The position numbers and the translations under genes are program-made. DNA of 64,000 bases from Diphasiastrum complanatum (Eukaryota > Streptophyta > Lycopodiopsida > Lycopodiales > Lycopodiaceae), in contig CM055113.1 in the NCBI GenBank assembly GCA_029204225.1, positions 3,611,194 through 3,675,193 of the forward strand, in the 5' to 3' direction. The notes beneath the pieces are model-generated. The model saw nothing but the letters and a program-made list of their open reading frames with translations, searched no databases and was not told the origin of the DNA. Positions 39,240 through 51,477 of this stretch are shown in pieces. The stretch's first letter is position 1. Each line of letters begins with the position of its first letter.

Positions 39240-40764
39240 TTTCTTTATCAAATCCACACTCTTGACAGACACACCAATGTTGAACTATTTTCTAGCAAGG
39301 GATTGAACTAATTAGAAATTTTCAAAGGGGTAAATCAGCGAAATCAAGTATCGAATCTCACTTTACGCGAGTATCGATGATTCTCTATCAGTCAATCCTG
39401 AATCTTTATAGGATACACTGTATTTTATATAGAAGAGAGTTCCAAACTCTTCATGAATGTAACGGGGCTAAAATAGAATAGCTACCTTCGAGTAACAGTT
39501 TCACTAATCTCACTATCTATAGTAGCCCAGTACTCTCCGTCTACTGTGTACTCAATGTTATTATATATGGATGATTGATTCTTAACAATATAACTCTGAT
39601 ATAAAATTGAGTATACTTCTATGATCATGTTCAGGGATTTGATGAAAGTTCCAACAATTTATAGTAACAGACATACCATCCTTATTTCCCAATATCTCCA
39701 TATTAGTTCATAGTATATTTTCCTCAATTTTTGTTCTTTAAAACAACTTAAGTACAAGTATCAATATGGCATCAACATTGTATGTTCCAACAATGTTCCC
39801 TCTATCTTATCTTCACAGTAATATCCCATTGTGTGTTCCAACAATTTTGGGTATAGTATTCAGCTGGTATGTTCCAACAAGCTAATATAGGTATAATAAA
39901 GACTTATTATATATCCGACTGTAGGACTTGTTCTTTATTAAATTCCTGATAGCTTAATAAACTTCCAATCAGTCATTCAAAAATTGTTTCTTCCAACAAA
40001 AGTAGATTCATCTACTCACTTTTGCTTTTCAATTCACTCAAATTCGACTTGAAATGCAAAAGTTATGGTCGTTAGAAGGTTTAGTTCATTTTCTTTGTGC
40101 AAAATCATATAAAGACCTCACAGAATTATAAAATCTGAGAACCGCAGTTACTGCTTTCAGTGGATAAAGTTATGAGATTTTCAAATTGTCACTGTTCAGA
40201 AATGATAAATGTAATTCGGTTGTACTCAAAACCCTTCAGACTGTAAACTTCATAAAGTCTAAAAAACAGACTTTCAAATAGAGTCATTATAAATTTTAGT
40301 GGAACAATCGGCACAACCATTAGAAGTTCTTTAAGTGTAATTTTAATATAAGTCTGAAATTACAACTTACCTCGGTGACTCAAAGAGACTCTGCCTTAAC
40401 TTCTCAGGATGTATCCAGAGGTTAAGGATTTTCAGACAGTCAGCAGTCAGCGGTCAGCGAATCTTCACTTCAGTCACTGTTACCGATCCCTTGTGTCTCC
40501 TTACATATAAAATCTCAGGTTTACACTTGTGGGCACTCAATTGTTTGTCGGGCTTGTCTCTCCCAATTCTCCAAAAATTAAGCGTGGGCTGGGCAGCGTG
40601 GGTCCTCTTCCCACAAATGCAGGTCGCGAGGGTGACTGTGTAGACTCTCTCTCACAAAAGCATTTCGCATTGGTGCAGGTCGCTCCCTCTCAAACACAGG
40701 GACAACATGGCTTCTGATCATAACTGCAGATAGCCGCCCTTCACTCTCTCATTTCAAATTGCCA
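39240..40764. repeat. Non-coding repeat DNA with recurring TTCCAACAA words
   Basis: No gene is visible. The word TTCCAACAA occurs five times (near 39649, 39785, 39836, 39871 and 39990), three of them inside TGTTCCAACAA. Such words resemble CA-ending LTR termini, so this may be a pile of nested or partial LTRs. The boundaries could not be defined. Confidence 0.4.
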
Positions 40765-40798
40765 TTTCGAAGTAAATATACAAATATGTGGTATCACA

Positions 40799-40818
40799 TG
40801 TCCCTCTCCTCAAATGTG
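40799..40818 (-). promoter_or_regulatory. Polypurine tract of the minus-strand gypsy relative
   Basis: The minus strand reads ATTTGAGGAGAGGGACA just before TGTGATAC at 40798. It matches ATTTGAGGAGGGGGATA of the 10.8-kb element. Confidence 0.75.
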
Positions 40819-41008
40819 AAACGTCCTTGTGAACAAAAAATATTCGTTTCGATAATTATTCATTCGAAGATCTTCGTTAGGTCACAAGTAGAGATATTTC
40901 TTCATTCGTTGCGTTGCTAACCTTCACTTGATATTTTAGAATCAAATGTTGATTCAAAATATATTTCAGCAAACATAGAATAAGCATCATCACATATAAA
41001 ACTCAGCA

Positions 41009-41287
41009 TTACATAGTCTGCAACGCAATATACAAGAAAAAGACTTCATGTATTAAGGTCTCCATAACCAGAGAAAATCTTCCTTTCCCCACTCCGACTA
41101 CCAATCCTCGAATGCCACACTTGTCAAGCCTGGTAGCATCAAATAATCCATATGCCACAGTAATTCGATATTGAAATTGCAAGGACTCCAGTTTCCAAAT
41201 TACTCCGCCTGCATTGATCCAACAAAACTGAATTGACGCAAGCTGAATTGAAGCTCTGATTTTCCAACTGCTTGCACTTGCGTCCAT
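41009..41287 (-). pseudogene. aORF N-terminal fragment
   Basis: MDASASSWKIRASIQLASIQ at the start of this frame corresponds to the first residues of the aORF at 31637 (SWKVRASIRLATIQSLL). The frame then departs from the family by frame changes and stops. Its ATG at 41287 supports the ATG at 31637 as the start of the aORF in this element group. Confidence 0.7.
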
Positions 41288-41544
41288 TTTGATCGCGTCA
41301 AAAGAGTGGTAGCGAGCACGAAAGCGAGAGCAAGCAAGAGCAAGAGAGTGAGAGTAAAAAGAAAGTGTAAAATGAAAATAAAAAATTACAATGTTTAAAC
41401 AATGACACAGTGGAGACGATGATTATGTGGCAACGTGATTTGACAACTGTCACTTCATAAAAGCGGTTGGCTTAGAGACAATCTTTAGTTAAATCAAGAC
41501 CATTAGAATTTAAAAAAAATCACGCCTACGCAGTCTTCCACGTG

Positions 41545-42250
41545 TCATAAATGTAAACATAAATGTGGATGACCTTTTATAACAGTGTATATTTGTATCT
41601 TTATCATCTGCATCAAATTTTTTAGAATTTGGTCTGCCGCTTCTAATATACTCACATTAGTATCTGTGTTGCAAACCTCAAAGAACTCTTCTTTGTCCTC
41701 CGATGGATCATTATTCTCATAGCATTCGAAATAATTTACTTCGATGTCTAATGCTTTAGAGAATATATCAAGATCATAAGAAGAATCTTCTGAAGTGAAA
41801 CTAGTCTCACTCATAGGAGTTTCGCCTTCATATCTATCACGACTCCAGGTAATAATATGTTCTTCTAGTTTACCATTATTACTTTTCTTGCCAGTCTGGA
41901 ATCTCAGTTCTCTAGATTTCCAATGAACACTTGCATTAGCCTGATAAAGCCAAGGCCGTCCAATGAAAATAGAGTAAGATGACAAACTAAGTGGTTGATG
42001 ACAATAAATTCATTGTAAAAGACTTGGCTTGTATGTAGAATGTCACGTCCTTTAATTCAACAATAGGCTTTTTTTATGTAGAATCGGCCAATTTCATAAT
42101 TCTTTGAGTTGGTTGAATATTAGTCAAACCCAAGACATGAGCAGTGTCTTTAATTATGATGTTGACACTCGATCGGCACTTTCTCAATTAAACATCCCGC
42201 AATTGTAACGTCAATCTCTGGTGCGCCAAGATCTCCAAGATCAATGGATA
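41545..42250 (-). pseudogene. Gypsy protease-region fragment
   Basis: The frame 41985-41545 (SYSIFIGRPWLYQANASVHW, then SRELRFQTGKKS) is closely related to residues about 475-540 of the pol frame at 27072-31262. Upstream DNA to about 42250 encodes the rest of the protease region in other frames. Zinc knuckles and linker between gag and protease are deleted. Confidence 0.75.
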
Positions 42251-43079
42251 ATATGCTAACATCCGGTAAGGAAATTGGTTTCTTTTTCTTTGAGATTCAG
42301 AACTTGAAGAACTTGAATGGGATTCAGATTTAGATTCATCTTCACTGCCGCTTGAGTCATGGTTAGACTTTCGAGTTTGTCTAGTAGAACGTCTTTTACG
42401 TGCTAACTTAGAAGTCTCATAATTCTCAGCACTCGCTATGACTGTTGATAAAGAAGTCATATCTCCTTGTCTATAGTATCAATCAATTTTCGATGGTAAT
42501 CCTACCAAAAACCACTCGATCTGCATTGCAACAGGGTACACACCAATTAGTTTTCCAATCAAATTCTTTACTTTTTGTGTATACCTTCGAAGAGATTCTT
42601 TTTTCTTCTTCTGGACATTGTTAAGTCGTCCGAGAATTCTAGATGAATAACCAATTTCTCTAAACTGGTTCAGAAGCATATCTTTCAGTAGTAACTAGGT
42701 GGCGACACGTTTAACTTGGTTGTATTAAATTTGTGCTTGTTTTTTCAAAAGACCAGGGAAAATACGCAGCTTATCTGCATCAGCACCTTCATTATTCGAG
42801 TTAGCAATTGACTCAAACTACAAAACATAACTGTTAGTGTCATCTGAAGACGCCCTTTAAAATAATCATATTTGATCTTCGAGATTGAGGTGAAACGAGG
42901 ATCAGGGCCTCCAGGGCTTTCCATATTAATTCTGGTTTCAGTTCAAGATCAAGATCAGGTTCAGGTTTAGGATTTATGACTTCAGAACCTGGTTCAGCTA
43001 CAACAAAAGCTTTAGGAAGAGGCTTTTCTGGTAGGTTTTTAGGATTAAAATTTAGAAAAGGTGATTCTCCTCTTTGCAA
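42251..43079 (-). pseudogene. Gypsy gag fragment of the minus-strand relative
   Basis: Frames 43079-42840, 42679-42479 and 42460-42251 give successive Gag pieces. QFREIGYSSRILGRLNN and YPVAMQIEWFLVGLPS match the Gag at 26353-27060 closely, and the same serine-rich tract follows. The breaks lie in different places from those in the 10.8-kb element. Confidence 0.75.
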
Positions 43080-43202
43080 AGATTCCTAAATTCTTTTGAA
43101 AAATTCTTTTCAATTTTTTTGATATTTCTAGTCAAGTAGCTCTATCTGACATACATTGGGGATGGAGATGGAGTTATCAGTTTGTATCAACTTTATTTGG
43201 CT

Positions 43203-43221
43203 ATCCCCGGCAACGGTGCCA
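43203..43221 (-). promoter_or_regulatory. tRNA-Asp primer-binding site (minus strand)
   Basis: Read on the minus strand, TGGCACCGTTGCCGGGGAT follows the 5' LTR end by about 10 bases. It differs from the site at 26142-26160 by one base. Confidence 0.85.
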
Positions 43222-43231
43222 AAATTTGACA

Positions 43232-44393
43232 TGTCATAATATACCAAAAAAAAATTGCTAGATATGTGTAGTATTTATGTTGTTCCCCAAGGAGATAGCA
43301 CTTACAGTCCTAACTTATTTCGAATGAAATGGAGATGGATGTTAATCTGGTTGTCAATAGACATTTTATAAGTAACCAATATTACTTATTGGTGGTGTGT
43401 GTTGATAAATGAATTCCCAACAACAATCTTCCTCTATCGAACCGAATGTAAAGCGTTCTGCAATTGAAATGTTATCAGAGTAGCTCGAATGAATTACACT
43501 TTGACTGATTAAGTTATCAACAAAGATCTGTGTTATGTTTGATGCAGTCATGTACGAACAAACAAATAGCTAATCTTATTCATAAACTCATGTGTTCTAG
43601 ACAAAAGTCCTCAACAACTAAAGTCCAGTCACGGTAAAAGAACTCAAATAGTTCATGAATATGTTAGAAACAATTATTTTTGTTACAACATGAATACAGA
43701 TCAATAACTCAATTTCTCAGACAGGGTCTAACAATTCACATGCATATATACTTCTCTATCAGAGACTGTGAAAAACTGCACCAAGGGATACTTCACTCGA
43801 ATGTTGAACACAAAGTATTCGCACATACGGGTAAGTTAGTTCTTTAGATCAACTTCACCGAAACAAATGACTGTAATGAAATACCGTACTGTCTGACCAG
43901 AGAATGATTTAAGTAATGTGCACGAGATTGCTAGTAGACCCGAAGTCACTCACACACAGCAGTGCAAAGAACAAAGATTAAACTAAATAACCTTAATGCT
44001 CTATTCACTTCTTCAATCTCAAAAATACAATAACTCTCTTTCTCTCTCGGTATGTGAGAATGAAGTGTGTCTGCATTCATAGTCTACGGAACAAACAAAC
44101 ACACCACTTGAAATTCTTTGTGTGACACTCCATTTACAAATTCTAGGTAACGTATAAGTTACAAGTACATGTAATTGTACAATGGATGGTTCATTGTAGC
44201 GATACGAATCTAGTCGTTTCGTATTATAGGCGTCGTTTCATTTCAAGAGGTCTTGTCCTTAAGTAAAAGACAGGTCCTTAGCAATTAAATCCGAAAAATG
44301 ATATAGGCCTCTTCAATATATATTTGTCCAGTGCATATCCTCATTTCCAAGTATATATTGTTTTGAACTAAACATACAAATATGTAGTATCAC
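43232..44393 (-). repeat. 5' LTR of the minus-strand gypsy relative
   Basis: About 1160 bp between the TGATACTAC start and the TATGACA end, read on the minus strand. Blocks are shared with the LTRs at 24918 and 34498, such as TTAAGTAAAAGACAGGTCCT-like and TCTGATAA-type segments, but overall it is clearly diverged. Confidence 0.65.
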
Positions 44394-44698
44394 TTAAGCT
44401 ACATTAGTAATATACTAGTAGAGGCCCTGCTCATTTCAAAGTGGAAGACCATGAAAATGTAAAGGGCCTCTGGAGGAGGATGTATGCATGGACATCGATG
44501 CACTGGTTTACATATCATTGAATCAATCATATATCTCTCATGCATATGTATACTTAAATGATGATGTATATATGATGTTGGACAAGGATGCATTGTTTTA
44601 CATATGATTGAATAAATGATATATCTTTTATACATATGTGAATTTCAAACAAAGACCTCCATCGTTGGGGTTTATCATAATCAACCAACCATATCGGT

Positions 44699-45904
<1,206 letters not shown>

Positions 45905-46465
45905 AAAACAAGACTGAAGCTTTTTAAAGCCTTTATTCATAATCCAACAAGGTAAAATACAGCTGAAAAACAAAATACAATACTAGAAAGCACTCTAAAG
46001 CATAACCACTTTCAAGACGTCCAGCTGATACCTGCCACCATCCCACAAAACAAAACCGCTCAAGTAGTTTAGTGAGAAAGACAGGTGTCATGGCTAAACG
46101 ACAGTTGTTATTTATGTCCAGAAGAATTTATACTACTTAACAGCTTTGAATAGCATTTTAAAACATAGTCCAGTCTTCCCAAACAAATGATGTTTTAGCG
46201 ATAGGCCAAGCCGTTATATCACCGTATCAGGTCGAGTGCCATACTGATCAGCTTACGGGTAATTGGTCCATATAAGTTCGTTTTAAGCATAGAAGAGTAT
46301 GAAAAGTTTTAACTGTTAAAGTTTTACTTATCCAAAAGACCTGGTGTGGACACGTGTATTGGTGTCAGAGCAAATCCATGCTATATTGACCTGAGTGACC
46401 CTTACAGAGTGAGGTATGTCACGCACTGCTATACATACTCCTGAGCATATCCATGCCTTCCAGTT
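45905..46465. repeat. Interspersed repeat R1, copy B
   Basis: The diverged second copy of the repeat at 4585-5165, in the same orientation. It keeps TTTATTCATAATCCAACAAG, CCACCATCCCACAAAACAAA, ACCGTATCAGGTCGAGTGCC and GAGCATATCCATGCCTTCCA. A TTGGTGTCAGAGC stretch at 46354-46366 resembles a tRNA-Met primer site. Confidence 0.65.
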
Positions 46466-46481
46466 GTATCTCACCATGCCA

Positions 46482-47036
46482 TCATGCAAATAAAAAATGT
46501 GAAAATATTTTTTTTACCTTTGCATCAACAATCTCTATGTTAGTATTTACAAAAACCCATGGAATTGCAAACGTGCTAGCCAGATCTTTTCTAATGGGAG
46601 GAGGCGAGGGTGAAGATCTGGGAGACCTGGGCTTGGGTTGTGAACACTTGGCCTGTGCTTGCTTTCTCTTTTTCTGGGGTGGGGCAGGCCCCCTTTCAAG
46701 AGGAACTTGCCTCTGCGTGAAGCCATACTTAAAAATGTTGTAATAGGTGTTTCGAAGCCTCATGACAAGAAGCATGTCCGTGGGCATCAGTGTCACCCTC
46801 TTGGCATGTATCGAGCACAACATCGAATCCTCAAACATATTTGTCTGGAAGTCCTCGAATTCAGTATGGAATGCCTCCAATGCAATGATATTACACCTCA
46901 CTGCATAGGGCAGATGAGTGGTCATATCTTGTGTAACCTCTCTCACAGCCCGGTAGAAGGCTGCTTTCGGGATCATAAATTTGGTGCTCCTCTGCAATGC
47001 TCTGATGTCCCTCAGCCATGGACAACAAGGTCTTCC
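46482..47036 (-). pseudogene. Intron-free histone H3-like fold with CENH3-like residues and a C-terminal tail
   Basis: Read on the minus strand, the frame after a TGA at 47039-47037 gives the H3 alpha-N region (LRDIRALQRSTKFMI, compare LREIRRYQKSTELLI). Helix 1 (AFYRAVREVTQDM), a helix 2 region about four residues longer than in canonical H3, and the loop 2/helix 3 block FEDSMLCSIHAKRVTLMPTD follow. The DSMLC and RVTLM residues and IPKAAF near helix 1 resemble centromeric CENH3 more than canonical H3 (DTNLC, RVTIM). No ATG or N-terminal tail is in frame. After the fold comes an unusual tail of about 90 residues with basic, proline-rich stretches (PPQKKRKQAQAK, SPRSSPSPPPIRK). No intron interrupts the fold, which suggests a retrocopy. 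Histone-fold membership is secure; CENH3 descent is inference. Confidence 0.75.
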
Positions 47037-47095
47037 TCATCAGTTTAGAATTATATTGAATTATAATTTAACAATTTTTTGTTGTGATTTCTCAG

Positions 47096-47482
47096 TCTTC
47101 ACAACAAGACGATGCTTTTAGCCGCGAATGGTTTTTCATCTGGAATGTTAAATCGTTCTTGGATTGGTATATGGTGCAACCTCCAAATGCTAGTATCCAT
47201 GAGGTATTTTTCTCAAGTTCCAGTATCCTGATAATATTATGTTAACTTTGTGTATTTATATTTTAAGCATTGGCTAATACATACATACACTCGATGTTTT
47301 ATCTTGCAGTTCCAATGTCCTGAGGTATCAACAAATGCTATTCATCAGTATTGGCATGAAATGTTAAAAATTTTACTATCATGTGCAAAGCCCTACAAGC
47401 ATGAAGGTGCCTCGGATGAGAGTTTTGTGGATAAAGTTGCAATGCTCGAGGATATGCCTCAAGCACCTATGATTGAATTGTA
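47096..47482 (+). pseudogene. Ulp1/C48 protease-like gene fragment, copy A, catalytic cysteine lost
   Basis: Two exons are visible: 47096-47203 (acceptor TTTCTCAG, donor GAG|GTATTT) and 47310-47482 (acceptor ATCTTGCAG, ending in TAA). They align with copies at 54355-55051 and 59795-60160. SSQQDDAFSREWFFIWNVKS corresponds to SPQQNDSFSCG and SSQQVDSVSCGWYTVCNAKY, the Q-x6-C segment of Ulp1-type SUMO proteases. The nucleophile cysteine and the following glycine are replaced by Arg-Glu here. The exon borders are conserved among copies, so this is a degenerate gene copy and not a spliced retrocopy. The upstream histidine-containing exon was not found. Confidence 0.6.
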
Positions 47483-47489
47483 AATTTTG

Positions 47490-48319
47490 TCACATAAGTT
47501 CCGACAGACACATAGAAATATATCATACATGATGATGCATAGAACAACATATAGGCAAATAGAAGGTGGGCTATTACTGAAAGCCAAGAATATATTATTT
47601 TGATTTTAAAAATAATGTACATTTTTCAAAATACTAAATCCAAATTGTTTGATGAAATCTTGAAGTTGTTTGAGACTTCTTTGTATTCCCTTTTTTTTGA
47701 AAGGTACATTGTTGTTGCATGTCTATCATCCCAATGTTTATGTGGTTTCAACCATTGTTAAACAATATCAACATTGAGATTATTTTAAATGAAATATTGC
47801 AATACCAAAAACACTGAAATATGTCTAAATAAAATCATTGAAAGTCATTTCAAATGTGTATTGAGATAAACACACATACACCTACCAATCTCTCATTGAT
47901 TCGAAAACAGAAGTGTTTAGGAATTTCATATTGCAGCAAGGTAAGCTCTGATCGAATGTGATCGAGTATCCAATTTTCTTCTACCTAAATTGTTGTAATA
48001 GTAGAATTATTTTGCTTCACTTGGATTTTCATTCGATCTTGATGATTCACTATAAAATCTCGATCCAATGCTTTCCATTCATTGCCAACTTTGGACCATC
48101 TTCTATAATAAAATGTTAAAGAAAGCACTTGTTTTTCTATAAGATATCTAAATTTCATTGACGATTCATTAACTATGCACTCGATATTGCCATACTCTTT
48201 TTATCCCAATGATCATCAAGGAGGCTTGATAATGTATTGTTTGTTAAATCACTACAAATAAACATTGTCACTGTTCTACGAATATTACATTCAACAAAAA
48301 AATCTACAAATATTGCAAA
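47490..48319. other. No gene recognised
   Basis: AT-rich DNA with no open frame of note and no repeat structure that I could see. Confidence 0.4.
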
Positions 48320-48990
48320 ACACAGAAAAAAACCAGTGCAATCTATTGTTTTTTGAACATGTGCTACATTTCATACAGTTTTGAATGTCCATAAAAAACC
48401 TTGATCGGAAGCTCTCTACTATGGTGGAATATGGAGAAATCCATTCATCGCTTGAGAAAGAGGGTAATGATATCGCCTCTAAATTTCCACCTATACTGGA
48501 TGGTGTGTAAAATGAATTATAGAAGAAAATACAAGAATCCAAAAGTGATCTCGTGGAGTGGTTCTTGTATTGCAAAAGACCAATATCAGAATGAATAACG
48601 TCCATGATGCCGACAAGGGATTGTATAGGTTGCCATTCGATTATGCTTGATGGATACAAATCTACACGAACCCATAAAACTATATGTCATTTAAATATTC
48701 AGAGATACGTCTAAATGATTAATACAAAGCTCAAAGCAAAAAATTCTCCAAAACTTACAATTGCATTTGAGTCTGTCATTTGAACTTACGCCTTCCACTC
48801 TAATTTCCTTATGCATGTAGTCATGTTGAACCAAGACCTCTGAAATGGATCGACCACCAGGTGAAACTTTGAAGTCTAAAATTCTACCTTTCCAAAAATT
48901 CCTATAATCCATATTTGATTTTCTCTTTTCACCAAAAACACCTCTTGATGAGGGATGCATGAGAACCATGTGAAATTTTCAATATTGCTT
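48320..48990 (-). pseudogene. Unrecognised multi-exon family X, copy A
   Basis: Two minus-strand exons are visible. The first (about 48990-48756) encodes FWKGRILDFKVSPGGRSISE then VLVQHDYMHKEIRVEG, and ends at a GTAAGT donor. The second (48668-48320, acceptor TCGTGTAG) encodes LYPSSIIEWQPIQSLVGIMD and a serine-rich continuation. Copy B at 52614-53948 has the same two exons, the same phase-1 splice junction and about 50-60 percent identical residues by eye, so this was a real spliced gene. I do not recognise the protein family. The second exon runs into stops and frame loss after about 48330. Confidence 0.6.
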
Positions 48991-50707
48991 TGTGGTCTAT
49001 GGCTTCCAGAAGCCATTGCAAAGCTAAAAGAAGATGAACAACAGAGTCTGAAACAAAATGTTGATGAATCAGTATGAAAATAAAAAACCAAATTTGTAAT
49101 AAATGCTGCAGTCTTTTGTAAATCATATATGCTACTCTAACTACGGCTAGATCAAAATAGACTTACTTTAACCACAAGTGTTAGGTCCCGGGCACTCAGG
49201 AAACTCACGGGCAGCAATTACGGTCCAATCACAAGTCAAGACCCTGCCCAACGGGAGTTTTGAATTGTATAAAAATATGATTGGAAAGATTCAAAAAAAA
49301 AAATCAACCGGCAAACAACGTTACGGTCTTTCACATGTGTAAATATATAACTCGGCCAAGTGTACATCAAATAGTTGAAAAGTCAAAAACAACATCTTGA
49401 TAGAAGGCCCTTTTGGTGTTTGAAACTCCTCTAATGCAAATTACTACAAAAACTAGACAAAACTAGCTTTCAAACAAGCTATCTAGCACCAAATTTGGAT
49501 CTAACTTGGAAGAGAACATTCCAAATGAATTTGGCTATACCTCACACATGATTGAGCACTAAATTTTGTACAATACCTGAAATGCTTTAATCATTATGAT
49601 AATGAGCCCTCTTGATCCAAATTTCCTTGAGATAGCATGGGAGATGCAATCAACACTCTCTAGATCTTGATTTCCATGAAATTTTTGAAACTATGGATGA
49701 TAGATGCATCAAAAGCTTAGGTAGGCTCTGATACCATGTGAAAATTCACAGGGATAGCCTACATACGAGTGAAGTATATCAATGCTTTATATTTGCAATA
49801 TTTTGTTGTTGTTGATAGAGAATTGTTGTAATAGTATGAGTTCCATTAACATAATTTATGTTGTTATCATGAATATAAGCTTGGCCTCCTTGGAATATAG
49901 AAGGGGAGCATATACTCTTGATGGCTAGAACACACCAATTGATTTAGGAATCTTAAGGAAATCTATTGGTACCTTGAGTTGGTTCACTAGAATACCACAT
50001 TGTGTCTAGGGGTGATTGTCCCAAATCTTGAAGCATGGGTGAACTTAGTTGTCAACATTGTTAATAGATATAGGGACTACGGCCTTTGGGAGTTGGTGTT
50101 GAAACATCTCGTTCAAGGTTGTCCTATCTCTGGTAGATGTGTCTCATACTTCAAAGTATAAGACAATATCAACTCCATCTTTCAAAATTTCATTTGGGTT
50201 ACACTACTGCCTCATCTTGATGGGTTTGTTTTGATGGCTCCATGGTGCAAGTAACCATTCATATAGCTAATCTCACTGTATCATCTGCATTCTCTTTGAT
50301 AAGGATAGTGGCTTTTTCTAAGTTGTCGATTTCTTGAAAAAAATTTGCTTGTGCGCAAAAAAAAAAAATCAGCACTTGAATACCCTGCAACACATACTTT
50401 AAGACATCAAATCATCATCAAGATCTTGGCATTCTCTCTTTACTAAAGTATGCATCCAGGTTTTTAAATACAATTTGCACATAACTTCTGATGCTAGCTA
50501 ACTATGAATTTTAGGTCATTGATTATATGCTTGAAAACAATAAAACATGGTTGGAAGATTCTTTGAAATTGAGAGATCCTAACCATCATTCTTGTAAGGA
50601 GTTAAATTAGACATATAGAGGAATTCAAATATAATACCATGCCACCAATATTAAGAAAAATGTGACTAAAATGCAAAAGTATGTTTTTATCGACAACCGT
50701 ACCAATC
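48991..50707. other. No intact gene; minus-strand tRNA-Met primer site
   Basis: GCTCTGATACCA at 49725-49736 is the reverse complement of the plant copia primer site TGGTATCAGAGC. It is followed by TGTGAAAATT, which on the minus strand would be an LTR end (...CA). This marks an old minus-strand element whose LTR would lie to the right of 49737. No protein remains. TGTTAGGTCCCGGGCACTC near 49189 resembles an LTR start but has no partner. Confidence 0.4.
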
Positions 50708-51477
50708 TAAAATTGTAGAGAACAACTAGAGCATATCTCATAACCTAGCTTAAAATTCAATCTCAGGACTTGCTTTTTCGAATTGTGCACGAATGATATC
50801 ATCAACAAGATAATTGAAAAACAAAACAGGACTATTCCCATTGAGATGAAAAGCAATAAAAGTAAAAGGTTGTGATAGGAGATGGTTTCTTCCTTAGCGG
50901 AAACGTTGATTTCGATCTTTCACATGACCACAAAATCTTAAAGGGAATGGCAAATACCACGAAAAGTGCCTTTGAGGTCCAATGGAGCCGTCAGGCTGCA
51001 ACGACGAGCGTTAGAAGCTGTGGTACAATCACTTTCTGGCCTCCTTCGTCTGTCTCAACTTTTCCGGACTGTGGAATGTTACTCAGATGTGTCATTTTGT
51101 GATTGAAAGTGAACGAGAATAAAAATCTTTGATTCACCTTCCTTTCGCTGTAGCCATTGTGGCTGGTGTCGCGATGCAATTTGCTTAACATTCTTTCGCA
51201 CTCGAAATTGTAGATTGCTTCCTCCTGATCATCCAGGTCTGTCCAAGTACCTCGTAGAACAGCATTGAAATGTATGCACCTCCCTGATGTCATGATGCGG
51301 TTACGACCTTCATGATCCCTCCATAGAATTGCTGGATCGGGTATTGCTTCACGAAGTGGTTTTAAGAACATAATCTTGTACTCGAGATGTCCCCTCCTTT
51401 CATTGGTACAGGATCTAAAAGTAAAACCACCTGGAATAACCGAATTTGAAGGATTCTCAATTATTTCTCCCTTAACG
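50708..51477. repeat. Duplicated segment D1, original copy
   Basis: About 770 bp that recurs at 55112-55882 in the same orientation with only a few substitutions. It covers the downstream part of the family X frame at 50991-51515 (-) and about 270 bp beyond. The match starts at TCTAAAATTGTAGAG and stops at CTTAACGTG. Confidence 0.95.

Larger units (their letters stand above)
40765..44393 (-). mobile_element. Internally deleted minus-strand relative of the 10.8-kb gypsy element
   Basis: On the minus strand the order is 5' LTR (about 44393-43232), tRNA-Asp primer site, gag, protease and the start of the aORF, then a polypurine tract and a few dozen bases of 3' LTR. Reverse transcriptase, RNase H and integrase are absent between 41545 and 41287. 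The 3' LTR matches the 5' LTR only for about its first 30 bases before sequence changes near 40765. It is a dead, non-autonomous derivative, older than the element at 24918-35716. Confidence 0.8.
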
